This document shows positions 1 through 11,435 of a stretch of 64,000 bases of DNA, piece by piece (position 1 is the stretch's first letter; each line of letters begins with the position of its first letter). The notes below the pieces were generated by a model. That model saw only the letters and a list, made by a program, of their open reading frames with translations. It was not told where the DNA came from and did no database searches. Source of the DNA: Rutpela maculata (taxonomy: Eukaryota > Arthropoda > Insecta > Coleoptera > Cerambycidae). The stretch is taken from positions 413,742,547 to 413,806,546 of the forward strand of contig OW386285.2 of assembly GCA_936432065.2 (NCBI GenBank), written 5' to 3'. Position numbers and translations under genes: made by a program.

Positions 1-1
1 G

Positions 2-1516
2 TCTGTTCCTTCCGAAGCCTTGGAGGAAGAACGAAAAATTACTCTAACTACTTTAGTCGATTCAAACATTTTAGATGAACTTTTAGAAAAACATAGTAGT
101 TTAGAAACGATAAAACGAGTAGTAGCATACATGGTGCGTTTTATTCGTAATCTTAGAAATCCTAGTTAACGCCACTTAGACAATTTTTTATCTCTTTTAG
201 AAATGCGAAATTCCATTTTCGTTTTAGTTAGTCACGTACAACGCTCACATTTTAGTCAAGATATAGTAAGGTTGAAAAAGCGACTATCGCCGTCAAAGCC
301 TTTGAGAAGATTGAACGTATTTTTAGATGAACAGAACATTTTACGTGTAGGCGGTCGGCTTTATCATTCTCAGTTGGGGTTTGATAAAAAGCACCCTATA
401 CTCTTGCCGCGTTCCTGTCGGTTAACGCAGCTTCTTATAGAGAATGTTCATATCAAGTACCTACATGCAGGGCCACGGACAGTACAGTCGATTCTAGCTC
501 AACAATTTTGGATATTGTCACCAAAACGGGCCATTCGTAGCGTCTTGACGAAGTGTGTAAGGTGTTGGCGTACGAACCCTACACTCCAACCCCTTATGGG
601 AAATTTACCTGCAGTTCGAGTGTCACAATTGAAACCATTTCTTCACGTAGGCGTGGACTACGCTGGTCCACTAATGATTACTGTGGGTAGGGTTCGGGGA
701 GCTGTGGTTAGGAAGGCGTATTTGTGCTTATTTGTTTGTATGGCCACCAAGGCTGTGCACTTAGAATTAGTCTCGGACATGACCGCCGAGGCTTTTTTAG
801 CTGGATTACGGAGATTCGTCGCAAGACGAGGTAGATGTAGTAAAATTTATAGTGATTGCGGATCAAACTTTGTGAAGGCTCACAAAGAACTTAGTAGATA
901 CATGAAACTGGCCGCGGGCCAAGTAGCGATAGATTGGCATTTTAACGCGCCCTCGTCGCCCCATATGGGCGGCTTCTGGGAGAGTGGTGTTCGTTCAGTA
1001 AAAACACATTTAAAGAGGGTCATAGGGGAACAAATCTTAACATATGAAGAACTCTATACGGTTCTTGTACAAATAGAGGCCATCCTCAATTCGCGACCCT
1101 TGACTGCGCTTAGTTCGGATCCAAATGACTTGTCTGCCCTGACACCAGGTCATTTCCTTACTTTAGAGCCATTGACGGCTGTTCCGGATGCAGACGTTAC
1201 CGGTATTTCGTTGTCACGACTGAGTCGCTGGCAATTATTACAAAGAATGCACCAGAGTTTTTGGGTGAGGTGGCATTCCGAATATTTGCATACTTTGCAA
1301 CAAAGGGGAAAGTGGTTAGACCCGGGGAAAGCTATTTTACCTGGTGTTTTAGTGTTGATAAAGGTAGAAAATTTACCCCCTTTACAATGGCAGTTAGGCC
1401 GCGTAACAGAAACTCATCCAGGAGCTGATGGTATAGTCCGGGTGGTAAGCGTACGAACGAGCACTGGCATATTCAAGCGACCAGTTGTCAAACTGTGTCC
1501 GCTGCCTGTCGATTGA
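2..1516 (+). pseudogene. BEL/Pao retrotransposon pol, integrase part, 5' end outside window
   Basis: C-terminal pol of a BEL/Pao LTR retrotransposon; integrase inserts the cDNA into the nucleus. The frame is open from base 2 but has one stop (TAA, 167-169); translation in the same frame resumes and the longest ATG ORF is 203-1516 (437 aa). In that ORF the integrase zinc finger is H83/H88/C118/C121, the catalytic triad looks intact (D152 in VDYAGP, D218 in YSDCGS, E260 in GGFWES), and residues about 335-435 match the C-terminal domain usual after BEL/Pao integrases (DUF5641 type). Protease, reverse transcriptase and RNase H would lie left of the window. The single stop makes it a recent pseudogene or a sequencing error. 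Confidence 0.9.
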
Positions 1517-1612
1517 CAGCGTTTTAGTTAGTAATTTAGTTTTTCTCGTTTATTTTTAGTTTTTTTTGTTAATTTAGATTTGGTAAAATAACTCGTATTT
1601 TGGTGAGGGGAA

Positions 1613-2049
1613 TGTTGAGAATTAACTGTAATTATCGAAGAATTTGCGCCTAGTAATTATCAATCGTAGGTTCGACGAAATTTTATTGCGTATTATTAGT
1701 TGCCTATCATTTTGTGTCAGTTAAGATTGCCCCCACCACTAGATACTTAGATAGAAGAATATAGAAACACTCGCGTGCTAGCAGTCATCGAGAACAGACG
1801 ACGCGCGTTCTAGAAGTCAATCGACGCGCGTTCTAGCAGTCAATCAAAATAGACGACTCGCGTTCTAGCAGTCAATTAGAAATAGAAGACTCGTGGAAGT
1901 CAATATTTTAAACTGTTGTGTGTGCGTGATCATATGTAACATTTAGAAGTTAGAAAACCCCAGGAAGATTGCTCCACTGGAACAGCACAGAGGCCTCTGA
2001 ACAAGACATTCATCACAACCCCGGAGCAGGAGGATACAGAAACAGTACA
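1613..2049 (+). mobile_element. Probable 3' LTR of the BEL/Pao element
   Basis: A purine run (GGTGAGGGGAA, 1602-1612) of the kind used as polypurine tract sits directly before TGTTGAGAATT, a typical LTR start, about 95 bases after the pol stop. The right edge is uncertain; an ACA near 2047-2049 is a guess because the 5' LTR lies outside the window. The LTR contains a degenerate tandem array listed separately. Confidence 0.55.
1795..1905. repeat. Degenerate tandem repeat in the BEL LTR
   Basis: Three to four imperfect units share the core CGCGTTCTAGCAGTCAAT, with spacers such as CGACG and AAAATAGACGACT; the last unit is decayed. Direct repeats of this sort within an LTR may be regulatory sites, but that is inference. 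Confidence 0.7.
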
Positions 2050-2189
2050 CGTGGTAAGCTCGCTTAACTGACCTAACGTTCATTTTATAGTTACTTTATT
2101 TACCTATTAATCCCAAATCAACTACATAAAGGAAAAATACAGTCTGCTTAGCTCTAATGAGCTTTTTGTTATATTAATAACGACCATTA

Positions 2190-2405
2190 GGTAAATCAAG
2201 CAGGTAAGATTCCATAAAATTGGCATTTAGTGTATACAAGAGAAGCTAAGGTCTCAAAAAATTTTGTGGCATTAGCCACCCCTATTACCACCATTTAAGG
2301 GGATGAAACAAAATTGTGATTTAGTGTATGTACAAGAACCAAAAACCTCAAAATATTTTTTAAAATATTTTTTACTTCATCCACCTAAACTAACACCCCC
2401 TGCAC
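2190..2405. repeat. Repeat A, internal fragment
   Basis: Matches the middle of repeat A as seen near 9990-10190 and 42000-42190 (AAGCAGGTAAGA, TACAAGAGAAGCTAAGGTCTC, ATTAGCCACCCC, CAAGAACC). Both ends are missing. 2050-2190 has no recognised content. Confidence 0.7.
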
Positions 2406-2527
2406 CTGAGATTGTAGTACTTAAAAATTCCGATGTGAGAATGTTGGAATAGGTAAATTGTTCGTCTGTAAGTAAAATCCTTCAAGGGTCTAACTGCGTA
2501 AACATCGAGTAAGATCAAGCACTCAAT

Positions 2528-4522
2528 TACTTCCACGTCCAGTGGAAGTATAGTAACCCTCTCAGGGGGTGGCACTTAAAAAATATATATATTTATTGAA
2601 GCTGAAGTAGAATCAAATTTTAAGAAGAAAAGATTCTATGCAATTTTTCGCATAAATTGATAGTTTTTAAGTTATAACGACTTCAAAATTGCGATTTTAG
2701 TTTAAAAAAATATATATTTCCAAACGGCTTTCGTCAAGTATCTCGAAAAGTATTACTTTATCGAAAAAACATTACAGACCAATTACCAGAAAGTACAAAC
2801 TGGGAATTAATTAGATTTTTTGTTTATTGATGTAGGATTAATAATTTCGGAGATATTTAAGTTTACATTTGGCATCCAAGTGTTCATAAGATAATTATTT
2901 AGAGTGAGAGTTAAATATTTCAGAAACTTGACCTACGTCAAGGATGCTAATAGGTAGAATAATAGGTTATTAATTAAGCTTTCATCTGTTTTTTTATTTG
3001 TTTCTGTAGCATAAGAAACAAAGAAGTTATGACCGAAGCAATGTGCGTCTACACATTTTTTTAATAACAACGTCATCATTTTATTACTGTAATTAGCCAG
3101 TAATTAAAAAAAAAGGAATTTCAAACACTGTTTCTCATTAATATACAGGTTGACGTAGATGCTCAAGTTTTTTGGTTTGTATACAGTACTTGCTTTAGAA
3201 AAAAATGCAGTTTAAACTATAAAGGTATTTTCGATAAAACGTATTTTTTTTTCCTTTTCCACATATCTCAATAAATATTAGTTTTATTGAAAATTGGTAG
3301 AGACCAAAAATAAAGCTCATAAACTGATAATGAATTTCGCTTGTTTATTTATTTACATAGATTTAATAGTTTCAGAGATATGAAAGTTTACAAATGGCGT
3401 CCGAACTTTTATAAGACGAAAAATGCAGTTTTAATGTTAAATATCTCAGAAATTGTGACACCTACGTCACGCATGCTAAGAAATGAAATTAAATACAATT
3501 AATTGCGCTTTCAAATTATTTTTTACTCGTTCCTGTAGCATAAGAAATAAAGAAGTTATGACGAAAAAATGTGCGTATTTGTATTTTTTTATATAAAAAG
3601 GTCGCTATTTTGTTACTCTAATTGGCCAGTAATTTAAAGAAATTGTCTCAAATACAGTTTTTCATTAAGATGTAGCATTACCTAGATGCTCAAATTGTTT
3701 TGCCCATTTGCTTTAGAAAAAAATGCATTTTAAACTTTAAAGATAATTTCGATTGCATACTAAATATAAACTTAAATATCTCCGAAATTATTAATCCTAC
3801 ATCAATAAACAAAAAATATAATTAATTCCCAGTTTGTACTTTCTGTAATTGGTCTGTAACATTTTTTCGATAAAGTAATACTTTTTGAGATACTTGACGA
3901 AAGCCGTTTGGAAATATTTTTTTTAAGCTAAAATCGCAATTTTGAAGTCGTTATAACTTAACAACTATCAATTAATGTGAAAAATTGCACCTTTTCTTGT
4001 TAAAATTTGATTCTATTGCAGCTCCAATATATATATATTTTTTAATTGCCACCCCCTATAAATTAGCAAGCCCTTGCACAATATAGAAATTTTTCTCTGA
4101 AGCATTTAGTATTATACTACCAAAAATGAACTAAATCCGTTCAATATGACATTATTCCGAAGTTAAAACCTCTAGTTACTGTACTATAGGCTTAGAATGT
4201 CATGAAACGTCGAGATTTTAAGTTTGATTTGATTTGATTTTATTTCTGTCTGTCTGTCGGTATGTCTGTCAGAAACCAGAAACCTCAAAATATTTTTTTA
4301 CTTCATCCACCCCCACCACTACCACCCCCACCACTACCACCCCCACCCCATTACCGATGTGGGGTATCGTTTTATGGATTTTTGGAGTAGAGGATTTCAA
4401 ATATTATATTATTAAAGTTCCATAAAGAATTATTTCCACATACAAATTTTTTTCGTTGTGAGTGACTTGGATAGAAAATCTGGATGTGAAAGTAGTGATT
4501 CCTTGGGCAGCGGTTTTTGATT
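2528..4522. repeat. Repeat A copy interrupted by foldback B
   Basis: Starts with the A terminus TACTTCCACGTCCAG and ends with TGGATGTGAAAGTA then GTGATTCCTTGGGCAGCG, as in the other copies. Foldback B occupies about 2556-4181; A resumes at ATAGGCTTAGAATGTCATG. About 40 bases of A at the junction and part of its middle are missing compared with the copies at 9.7 and 41.7 kb, so the insertion came with deletion. CTGTC-type short repeats lie near 4245-4270. Confidence 0.75.
2556..4181. mobile_element. Foldback element B, copy 1 (left end truncated)
   Basis: Long inverted-repeat element with no coding capacity. The left arm (CAGGGGGTGGCACTTAAAAAAT onward) returns inverted at 3920-4060. The centre holds two direct modules about 530 bases apart, each with AAAGAAGTTATGAC and a TAGCATAAGAAA word (near 3010 and 3538). 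The right end GAAGTTAAAACCTCTAGTTACTG matches copy 2 at 19.4-21.2 kb, which lies in the opposite orientation. Confidence 0.85.
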
Positions 4523-5531
4523 GAAGCTAATAGACCACAAGCCCATACTAAATTTTTAGGGGGTCATATGATACCGCTTGAAAAGGTATAATTTTTGTAG
4601 TCCTACTGAAATAAATCACTTTGAGACCTATGCCGTACATTTTAGGTGGGACATAGGAAAGCCGCGAAAAAGTGAAAATTGTAACCCACGGGGGTTGCAT
4701 TTTTTCAAACGATCCTGTACGGCTTACGTTTATTTGAACTGTATTTATATCTGTGTGAAAAAGATAATGCCGTACAAAAATAATGGGACAGAAGTACAGG
4801 AATAATTTTCATTTCATACCATAGCCAACTTGACTTAATGCAATTAAATGGTTTTCAGTAGCCATTTTAAAAACGAATGCCATCTTGCTACACACAGTTG
4901 AAAAGAGAAATTTAAGGAGAATCAGAGAGGAAAAAAATATATACAGGGTGCCATTTAAAATAACAAAGTAGATATCACTTCCGGTGAAACCGGAAGTGGA
5001 AAAAATTTCTTGTTGATAGTAAAAAAGGACAATCACACATTATATAAGTCTACCAAATTTCAAAATATTATCTTTTTAAATAAACATGCTACGGGATGTT
5101 ACATATCTCCTGTGTCACCCGGTATATAAATTTTATAAAATCAATTTTTTTCCATACTAATACCCTTTTACACAATAATGAGAAAATATATGTATTTTTG
5201 CATTTTATTCGATCTTTGGGCCCCGCGGGAAACTTCCCGGTAACTCATCTACCCCGAGTAATTTAGATTCAGTATTAATTAAAGTTTACAATTTACTTAC
5301 TTTGCTATTCGATTTGGTTCCATACAGTTTTACCATGATATTCGACGTTGTTCCTGCATTTGGAAAGTTACCAGTTTTGACAATCAAAAGATACCCAAAC
5401 CTACTGTTACTTCCGACATCGGCCAAAAAATATACATTGTCTTCTGGGGCCTAATGAATAATAAAACAGAAAAAATATTATTGTTACTGTTGCTAATATT
5501 AGTCCGGCAGCGAAGCCCAAAACCCTTTGAA
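4523..5531. other. Non-coding stretch with one small MITE-like repeat
   Basis: No supported gene. 4940-5127 is bounded by TATACAGGGTGC and the complement of TATACCGGGTGAC, a short inverted-repeat element of about 190 bases. The rest is AT-rich without recognisable content. Confidence 0.5.
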
Positions 5532-5539
5532 TTTTAGTG

Positions 5540-5729
5540 CAGTGGCGCAGCCAGAAAACTCATCTGGGGGGGGCCAATAGAACCGGCCTCCCCAGAGGAT
5601 GAGGAAAATTTTTCAGAAAATATTTATTTCAAGGGATAATTTAGTTACTGCTTTGTACTGCTTCTTTATTTTTTGGCTCATGGAAGACGGCTTGGGGAGG
5701 GGCATGGCTCCCCCCTGGCTGCGCCCATG
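5540..5729. mobile_element. hAT-type MITE with perfect 8-bp TSD
   Basis: A 190-bp non-coding element with imperfect terminal inverted repeats: CAGTGGCGCAGCCAG at the left, and CATGGGCGCAGCCAG read from the right (13 of 15 identical). It is flanked on both sides by TTTTAGTG (5532-5539 and 5730-5737). An 8-bp TSD and CA(G)-type ends are characteristic of the hAT superfamily. The short ORF across it is a shadow. Confidence 0.9.
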
Positions 5730-5766
5730 TTTTAGTGTAGTGACCTTGCTGCTGGAAAATGCCTCG

Positions 5767-6080
5767 GTTATACAGAGTGGACCATTAATAATAGGCCATA
5801 GTTCACGGGTAGATTCTTTGAGCCAAAATATGGGGATATAATGGGGATATAACCTTTAGTAAATAGTTGCTGTGGAAAAAGATACAGGGTGTCAAAATTT
5901 TATTTTTTTTTGGAATATCTCAACTACTTCTTGACCGATCTTCTCACAAATTGATAAGAAAACATTTTTTAAGCTAAGAAACAATAATTTATGTATTACA
6001 TCACGCTAGCCCGTGGAGGGAGCCTCATGAGCTATACCTGATGATGAATATTTTTTCTCTTTTTGTTAGGGTCGATTTTC
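5767..6080 (+). repeat. Dispersed repeat D, copy 1
   Basis: Inverted relative to 11130-11435. Shared landmarks are CATTAATAATAGGCCATAG, the ACAGGGTG word, TATCTCAACTAC, CACGCTAGCCCGT and GAGCTATACCTGATGATGAA. No coding potential. Confidence 0.8.
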
Positions 6081-6234
6081 ACATTTAATAATGGCCAGAA
6101 ATTTATGTACTAATTTTCGTTATTTTCCCAAATTTTATTGTGCATTTGAGCCTATTGATACCGTCTCTCGCCAATAGTTATTAATAGAGTATAACTGGTT
6201 GCATAATAGCAATGATGGTTCACGTCGGTCATTA

Positions 6235-8075
6235 CGCCAAACTCGCCGGCAGCTATCGACCAATCTCGTTGCTGTCGGCGATTTCCAAGTTGGTGGAGAA
6301 GGTCATCCTGGTCAGACTAGACACTGCCCAGGATGAACTCCACATCGACGATGAATGCCAGTTTGGTTTCAAGAAAGGCAGGGGCACTGTACGCCAGGTC
6401 GTCAGGATCGTGAATGACGTCAAAGTGCAGTGCAACCGCGGAAAAAACACAGTGATGGTGCTGCTTGATATTGAGAAGGCTTTCGATACAGTGTGGATCC
6501 CGGGCTTACTCTACAAACTCAATTCGCTTAACTTTCCTACGCATATCACGAAACTAATTCACTCTTTCCTGACGGGCAGATCACTGCAGGTTAGGGTGAA
6601 TAACAAACTATCAACTCGGCGGGACATTCGCGCGGGCGTCCCCCAGGGGTCGTGCCTGTCACCAAAGTTATACAATCTGTACGTCTCCGACTTTCCGGAG
6701 TTTCCGAATACGAACCTTGCCAAGTACGCCGACGACACGGCCATGTACGCGCATTCACACAACGCACAAGCGGCGAACATGCTGCTGAAGGCGCACATGG
6801 CCCGTGCCACGGCGTATTACGACAAGTGGAAGATTCGGATCAACGCCGAGAAGTCTGAGTCAATCGTCTTCACGCGTCGCTTCACCGAAAATCGTATTCT
6901 AACACCACTTTCGATAGGGGGTCGCCAAATTCCAATAAAGCAGTGCGTAAAGTATCTGGGGGTAAACTTGGACAAAAGACTGACGTTCAACACGCACGTT
7001 AACGAGACGGTACGAAAGGTCTACTCCATGTCCAGGAGTCTGTATCCGTTCCTGGCGCGGGGTAGCGGACTAAACAGGACCAATAAGAAATTATTGTATA
7101 CGATGGTGATCAGGCCGGCCATCATATACGCGGCGCCGGTGTGGTGCAGCACCCCGGCCACGACAATGAATAAATTTCGAGTCTTAGAGCACAAATTTAT
7201 GCGCCTCATTTCGAACTCCGATAGGTACACCTCCCTCAGAGATCTCTATGCACGTTGCCACGACATAACCCCACTAGCGGACTTCGTCCGGGAAACATCC
7301 CAGAAATTCTATCAATTCAAACTGGGCGACAGTCCGCTAACCCGAAACATTACACAAATCAGACAGCATAACGCCATACTTTTCAACCTTAAACACCCAT
7401 TACCATACCAGGCGTTGCCTATCTTTCGGCAACCTCCCTAGCCAAATCTTTCCTATACCAAAATTTCCATTTCACCACCCTTTCCTTTTCACCACCTTTT
7501 ACTCCCAAACCTTTTCTCTATTCCCTCTATTAATCTCATTTTTGTTAATTTTGTTAATTTTTGTTATTTTGTCCTTTTTTGTCTTTTACAAAATCCCCTC
7601 TCGGCCAATAACCTCTTGCAAATCAAAACCTTTTAAATCATAACTTCCTCTCACCCTACCTTTCCGAAGGCAGGCAGACCATCGGATGAATGTCGTTATT
7701 GGTTCGAACGGGTTTTTTCGTTAAGCTTTTCCCGTATCAGCAATCCAACCTTTTAAAACAGTGCGCGTGTGCGTCAGTGCGCGTGTGCTGAACAAAAACT
7801 CATTTCTCTAGCTTTAAGTAGTTTATAAGTGTTTTAAAACTATTCTCTAGTTGTGAATTAAAACATTGTTAGGTTTAAGTCTTATTTGTTTTTAGACAGG
7901 AGTCCTAACTCCACATTCGATGTATTGTCCTAACTTGAATTGAACCCGCTCCATCCGACCGTATATTCACCACGGCGCTACGCGACGTGGTTGTGCGGTC
8001 GGCTCTGTACCGGGATACGATTCAGGTGCATGTTTGTATGCTAAACATCTAATAAATATTTTTGAATTGAATTGA
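6235..8075 (+). mobile_element. 5'-truncated Jockey-like LINE insertion with 13-bp TSD
   Basis: The insertion is bounded by the direct repeat ACGTCGGTCATTA (6222-6234 and 8076-8088). It holds the 3' part of ORF2, a UTR of about 630 bases, an AATAAA-type signal (8051-8056) and a short (TTGAA)n tail. 5' truncation, a variable-length TSD and a simple-repeat tail are the signature of target-primed reverse transcription. The exact TSD and open ORF argue for a young insertion. Confidence 0.92.
6236..7441 (+). CDS. LINE reverse transcriptase, Jockey-like, N-terminally truncated
   Basis: Reverse transcriptase that copies LINE RNA at the cut target. The open frame begins at an ATG at 6212 (409 aa), but its first 8 codons are flanking DNA; element-derived sequence starts at about 6236 (KLAGSYRPISLL). 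Visible: motif A VLLDIEKAFDTVW (D86), motif B AGVPQGSCLSP (142-151), motif C KYADDTAMY (YADD 172-175), then thumb and the usual C-terminal tail. Endonuclease and ORF1 are missing. No frameshift or stop. Higher GC than its surroundings, consistent with recent arrival. Jockey assignment rests on overall motif style. Confidence 0.9.
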   Translation, partial: AKLAGSYRPISLLSAISKLVEKVILVRLDTAQDELHIDDECQFGFKKGRGTVRQVVRIVNDVKVQCNRGKNTVMVLLDIEKAFDTVWIPGLLYKLNSLNFPTHITKLIHSFLTGRSLQVRVNNKLSTRRDIRAGVPQGSCLSPKLYNLYVSDFPEFPNTNLAKYADDTAMYAHSHNAQAANMLLKAHMARATAYYDKWKIRINAEKSESIVFTRRFTENRILTPLSIGGRQIPIKQCVKYLGVNLDKRLTFNTHVNETVRKVYSMSRSLYPFLARGSGLNRTNKKLLYTMVIRPAIIYAAPVWCSTPATTMNKFRVLEHKFMRLISNSDRYTSLRDLYARCHDITPLADFVRETSQKFYQFKLGDSPLTRNITQIRQHNAILFNLKHPLPYQALPIFRQPP

Positions 8076-8088
8076 ACGTCGGTCATTA

Positions 8089-9689
8089 AATATACTTTGA
8101 TACAGGTAGTATGGGTGAGTGCGTTCAGATATTCATTGAGAGAGTGCATTGCAAAAACGCCTTTTTAAAGCTTCTACAATGGCCAGTATTGTTGATTAAA
8201 CCTTCTTTTGGTGGGTAGATTTATGAAGGGACGGCTTTGATAGAGGACATTTTCTTGATCATTTTTCCTTTTGCTGCTTGAAGATTGAGTCGTCTGAATA
8301 CGAGTTTTAGCAATATTTGTAAGTTTTGCTCCATTTATGGGAATTGATATTTATCACGACAAGATTAGTTGTATTTTCATTTGGTTTTGAGTATCGTTTT
8401 GGGGGAAATGCAGCTACGGATTTCCGGATAAAGTCAATTTTCAAAGCACGTGGCGTCGTCTGAATGCAAGATCAAAATCCAAAGAGTGCCATTTTGACGG
8501 CAAAGGACTAGTTGTATTTGTATGAATCGTATAATAATACGACTCTTTCCGATGATACGTATGGTACGAATCTTTACAGTCGATACGATTTCGTATTCGT
8601 ATCTAGTGTATACTGACCTAACGAGAACAATGCGGTCCGATTTCGTATCGGCAGATACGTTTTATGTGTTAACCCTTTCCAACTTCTGCTCTCCTGTTGA
8701 GATTCACAATACATAACAACTAAAAAAAAAAAAAAACGCTTATGTTTATCCTAGACTGTCACACATCTGTTTATATTCCTCAATAATTTTAAGACCAAAA
8801 TGTTGCATAGGCAAATATACGATATATACCAATTCAATTGTACAATTGTACAATTATGCGCAGTTTCATTTTCGCGCATACTAGCATCTTGATATACGTT
8901 TAGTACGAAATACTAATACGAAACTTCTGATACGAACCTTTCTGCATAAGATACGAATACGATACGAATCTTTCAAAACAGTCGTATTGCCCATCACTAG
9001 CCCACATCACATCTCAGGTACGTCTCTGAAAACCCACTTAAAGTTGAAATAGATTTGTAATTTAGGTTATTTATTTTATTGCAGGGCTGTTTGGTTGTTT
9101 GTTTGTTGTTCGTTTGTTAGTTGTTTCCTTGTTGAGTATATTACAAGTATTGGGATCTATTTGTTAGTTTATGGCTATTTGGATTGATACCTTATGATTT
9201 TACTTGGATCTGTTACTCGTATTCTACTTGAGCTTTTATGTCACATTCTACACTTTACGAGGGACTTCCATCCTGACTCTGGTTTCAACTTCTAGCCCAG
9301 ATTTTGGTGTCTAGATGGTGGATTATTGACTGACATCTTGTGTATGTATGGTACTGGGGATCTCGGCACGTTACCTTAGACTCCACGTAGATGGTCTACC
9401 ACCCGCGGCTGTTATCACCTGAATTACGCTACCCTGGTAGGACGGGAAAAGGTATTCAAACACTACCAAAGGTAAGCGGAATCATATTCTCTTAACGAGG
9501 GATCCGGTACATAAACTCAGCGTCCACGGGACAGTAAAATAAATTTTCAAGGAATATTGGTAATATTTTGCTCGTAACGTAAATCTCAGTAACATTTTAG
9601 ATTTCAGTAATATTTGGTATATTTTGTGTATCGTTACTTCACTAACTGAATAGTTTTGCCTTATTTTACAAATAGATGCCAATAATTAG
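8089..9689. other. Non-coding stretch with a decayed hAT-like MITE
   Basis: No supported gene. 8525-8999 is rich in the words TACGAATC and GATACGA in both orientations and ends in GTATTGCCCATCACTA, which read from the other side is TAGTGATGGGCAATAC, a common hAT-MITE terminus. The left end is too decayed to place. 9000-9689 shows nothing I can name. Confidence 0.45.
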
Positions 9690-10388
9690 TTCCACATCCA
9701 GTGGAAGTATAGTAACGACAAAAAAATTTTTAAAAATTTTTATTGTTCAAATAGGCTTAGAATGTCATGAAACGTCGAGATTTTAAGTTTGAGCGAAAAA
9801 AAAATTTCTGTCTGTCGGTCTGTCGGTCTGTAACTTTTTTTTGTGCGCACGTTTACTCTGGAACCGTTTAAGATATTGACTTGAAATTTGGTGCACGTAT
9901 GTATTTTAACGTGATCTGGAACTAGATTATATTTTCATCTTGTTCCATCGAAGGGTTGGGGGTAAATTGGGGTAAATTTGGGGTAAATAGGTAAATTAAG
10001 CAGGTAAGAGTTCATAAAATTGGTATTTAGTATATTAAAGAGAAGCTAAGGTCTCAAAAAAATTTTTGGCATTAGCCACCCCTATTACCACCCCCACCCC
10101 ATTATTAAAGGGGATGAAAAAAAATGTGATTTAGTGTGTGTGTGTACAAGAACCAGAAACCTCAAAATATTTTTTTACTTCATCCACCCCCACTACCACC
10201 CCCTAGCACCACCCCCACCCCACTACCGATGTGGGGTATCGTTTTATAGGTTTTTGGGGTAGAGAATTTCAAATATTATATTATTAAAGTTCCATAAGCA
10301 ATTATTTCCACATACAAAATTTTTTCGTTGTGAGTGACTTGGATAGAAAATCTGGATGTGGAAGTAGTGATTCCTTGGGCAGCGGTTT
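9690..10388. mobile_element. Repeat A, full copy
   Basis: About 700 bases, bounded by TTCCACATCCAG and CTGGATGTGGAAGTA, so the ends are inverted repeats of about 12-15 bases; the left end is also a small hairpin by itself (TTCCAC..GTGGAA). The copy at 41695-42382 is collinear. Inside are (GTCTGTCG)n-like words near 9808-9832 and a CCACCCC-rich stretch near 10185-10225. Non-coding; class unknown, MITE-like. Confidence 0.75.
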
Positions 10389-11129
10389 TTTAAGTAATTT
10401 TATGTTTTACCGTACCTTGGATCACTTGTAGTTTTTTTGTCACGCTTCTGGCATATGACCTGTTGTACATGTATCAAGGATTTATTATTTTGTAAGTTAT
10501 TTTGTGTATATTAGGTTAAGCGTGTGGGCCCCACTTACTAGTGCACTATTTAGGGTATATTGAGATACATTGTACTGCATACCGAGTTATCGGTGACAAT
10601 TGTGAAATATTTTATATTACGTACCCTTATATTTTATTAAATGTTTAATTAGAACGACGTTGTCTTTTATATATGACCACCCCAATTATCGAAGCCACCC
10701 CCAAGGACCTGACTAGTCGGCCGTGTGAGACTACCTCCTCACTAGTGTATTGCAGAGGGGGTACTGCACGTAAAATATTAAAATGTTGTTTAGGGCACAG
10801 GGTGACTACCCTACCCTGCGTTCGAGGTTTAGCAGCCTTTTTGGGGCCCCCTTTTATAAGTGGGCCCAGGCCCTGTAACATTTTGACTAGAAAATCGCAT
10901 GCAGGAGTCATTTCTACGTAAAAAGGGTACACTTGATAGAACTTGATAATTCCAACCGTTTTCGAGAAAATTGCCGCATAGATCTCAAAAATTCTTTGAA
11001 AACAAACCCAATTTGAAAAGGAAAAATTGTATTCATTGAAAAGTGTGCTTTGATGACGTCTTAGTTCTGTCACTTGCGTTCATTTTCATTTGTTTGACAT
11101 TTTGACCTGCATAAGATTTTCTAGTCAAA
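10389..11129. other. Non-coding stretch with a short inverted-repeat unit
   Basis: 10884-11131 is bounded by TTTTGACTAGAAAATC plus ATGCAGG and its inverted copy (CCTGCAT..GATTTTCTAGTCAAAA), a MITE-like unit of about 250 bases. ORFs of 142 aa (minus) and 82 aa (plus) here overlap each other and resemble no protein I know. 10510-10880 is relatively GC-rich (GGGCCC words) and could be an old LTR, but I see no second copy. Confidence 0.45.
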
Positions 11130-11435
11130 AGTGCCACTACTTTTCGTAAAAAAAAGAGAAAAATATTCATCATCAGGTATAGCTCATGAGGCACCCTCTA
11201 CGGGCTAGCGTGATAAAATAGATTATTGTTTCTTAGCCTAAAAAATGTTTTCTCACTAAATTGGGAGAAGATTGGTCCAGAGGTAGTTGAGATATTGCAA
11301 AAAAAAAGAAAAAAAATACAATTTTGCCACCCTGTACCTTTTTCCACGGCAACAATTTACTAAAGCAAATTTGGTTAAATCCTCATATTTTGACCCTATG
11401 GCCTATTATTAATGACCCACACTGCATTTTTACAT
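11130..11435 (-). repeat. Dispersed repeat D, copy 2
   Basis: Inverted copy of 5767-6080 with matching landmarks (TCATCATCAGGTATAGCTCA, CGGGCTAGCGTG, GCCTATTATTAATG). Non-coding. Confidence 0.8.

Noticed and set aside
1795..1905. CRISPR-like array
   Set aside because: Units are degenerate, spacers are related to each other, and the sequence is a eukaryotic LTR.
9690..10388. Repeat A as a Helitron (terminal hairpin near one end)
   Set aside because: The expected CTRR end and 5' TC were not found, and both ends carry the same inverted 15-mer.
10645..11073. 142-aa minus ORF
   Set aside because: Overlaps a MITE-like inverted repeat and an opposite-strand ORF; no resemblance to any family.
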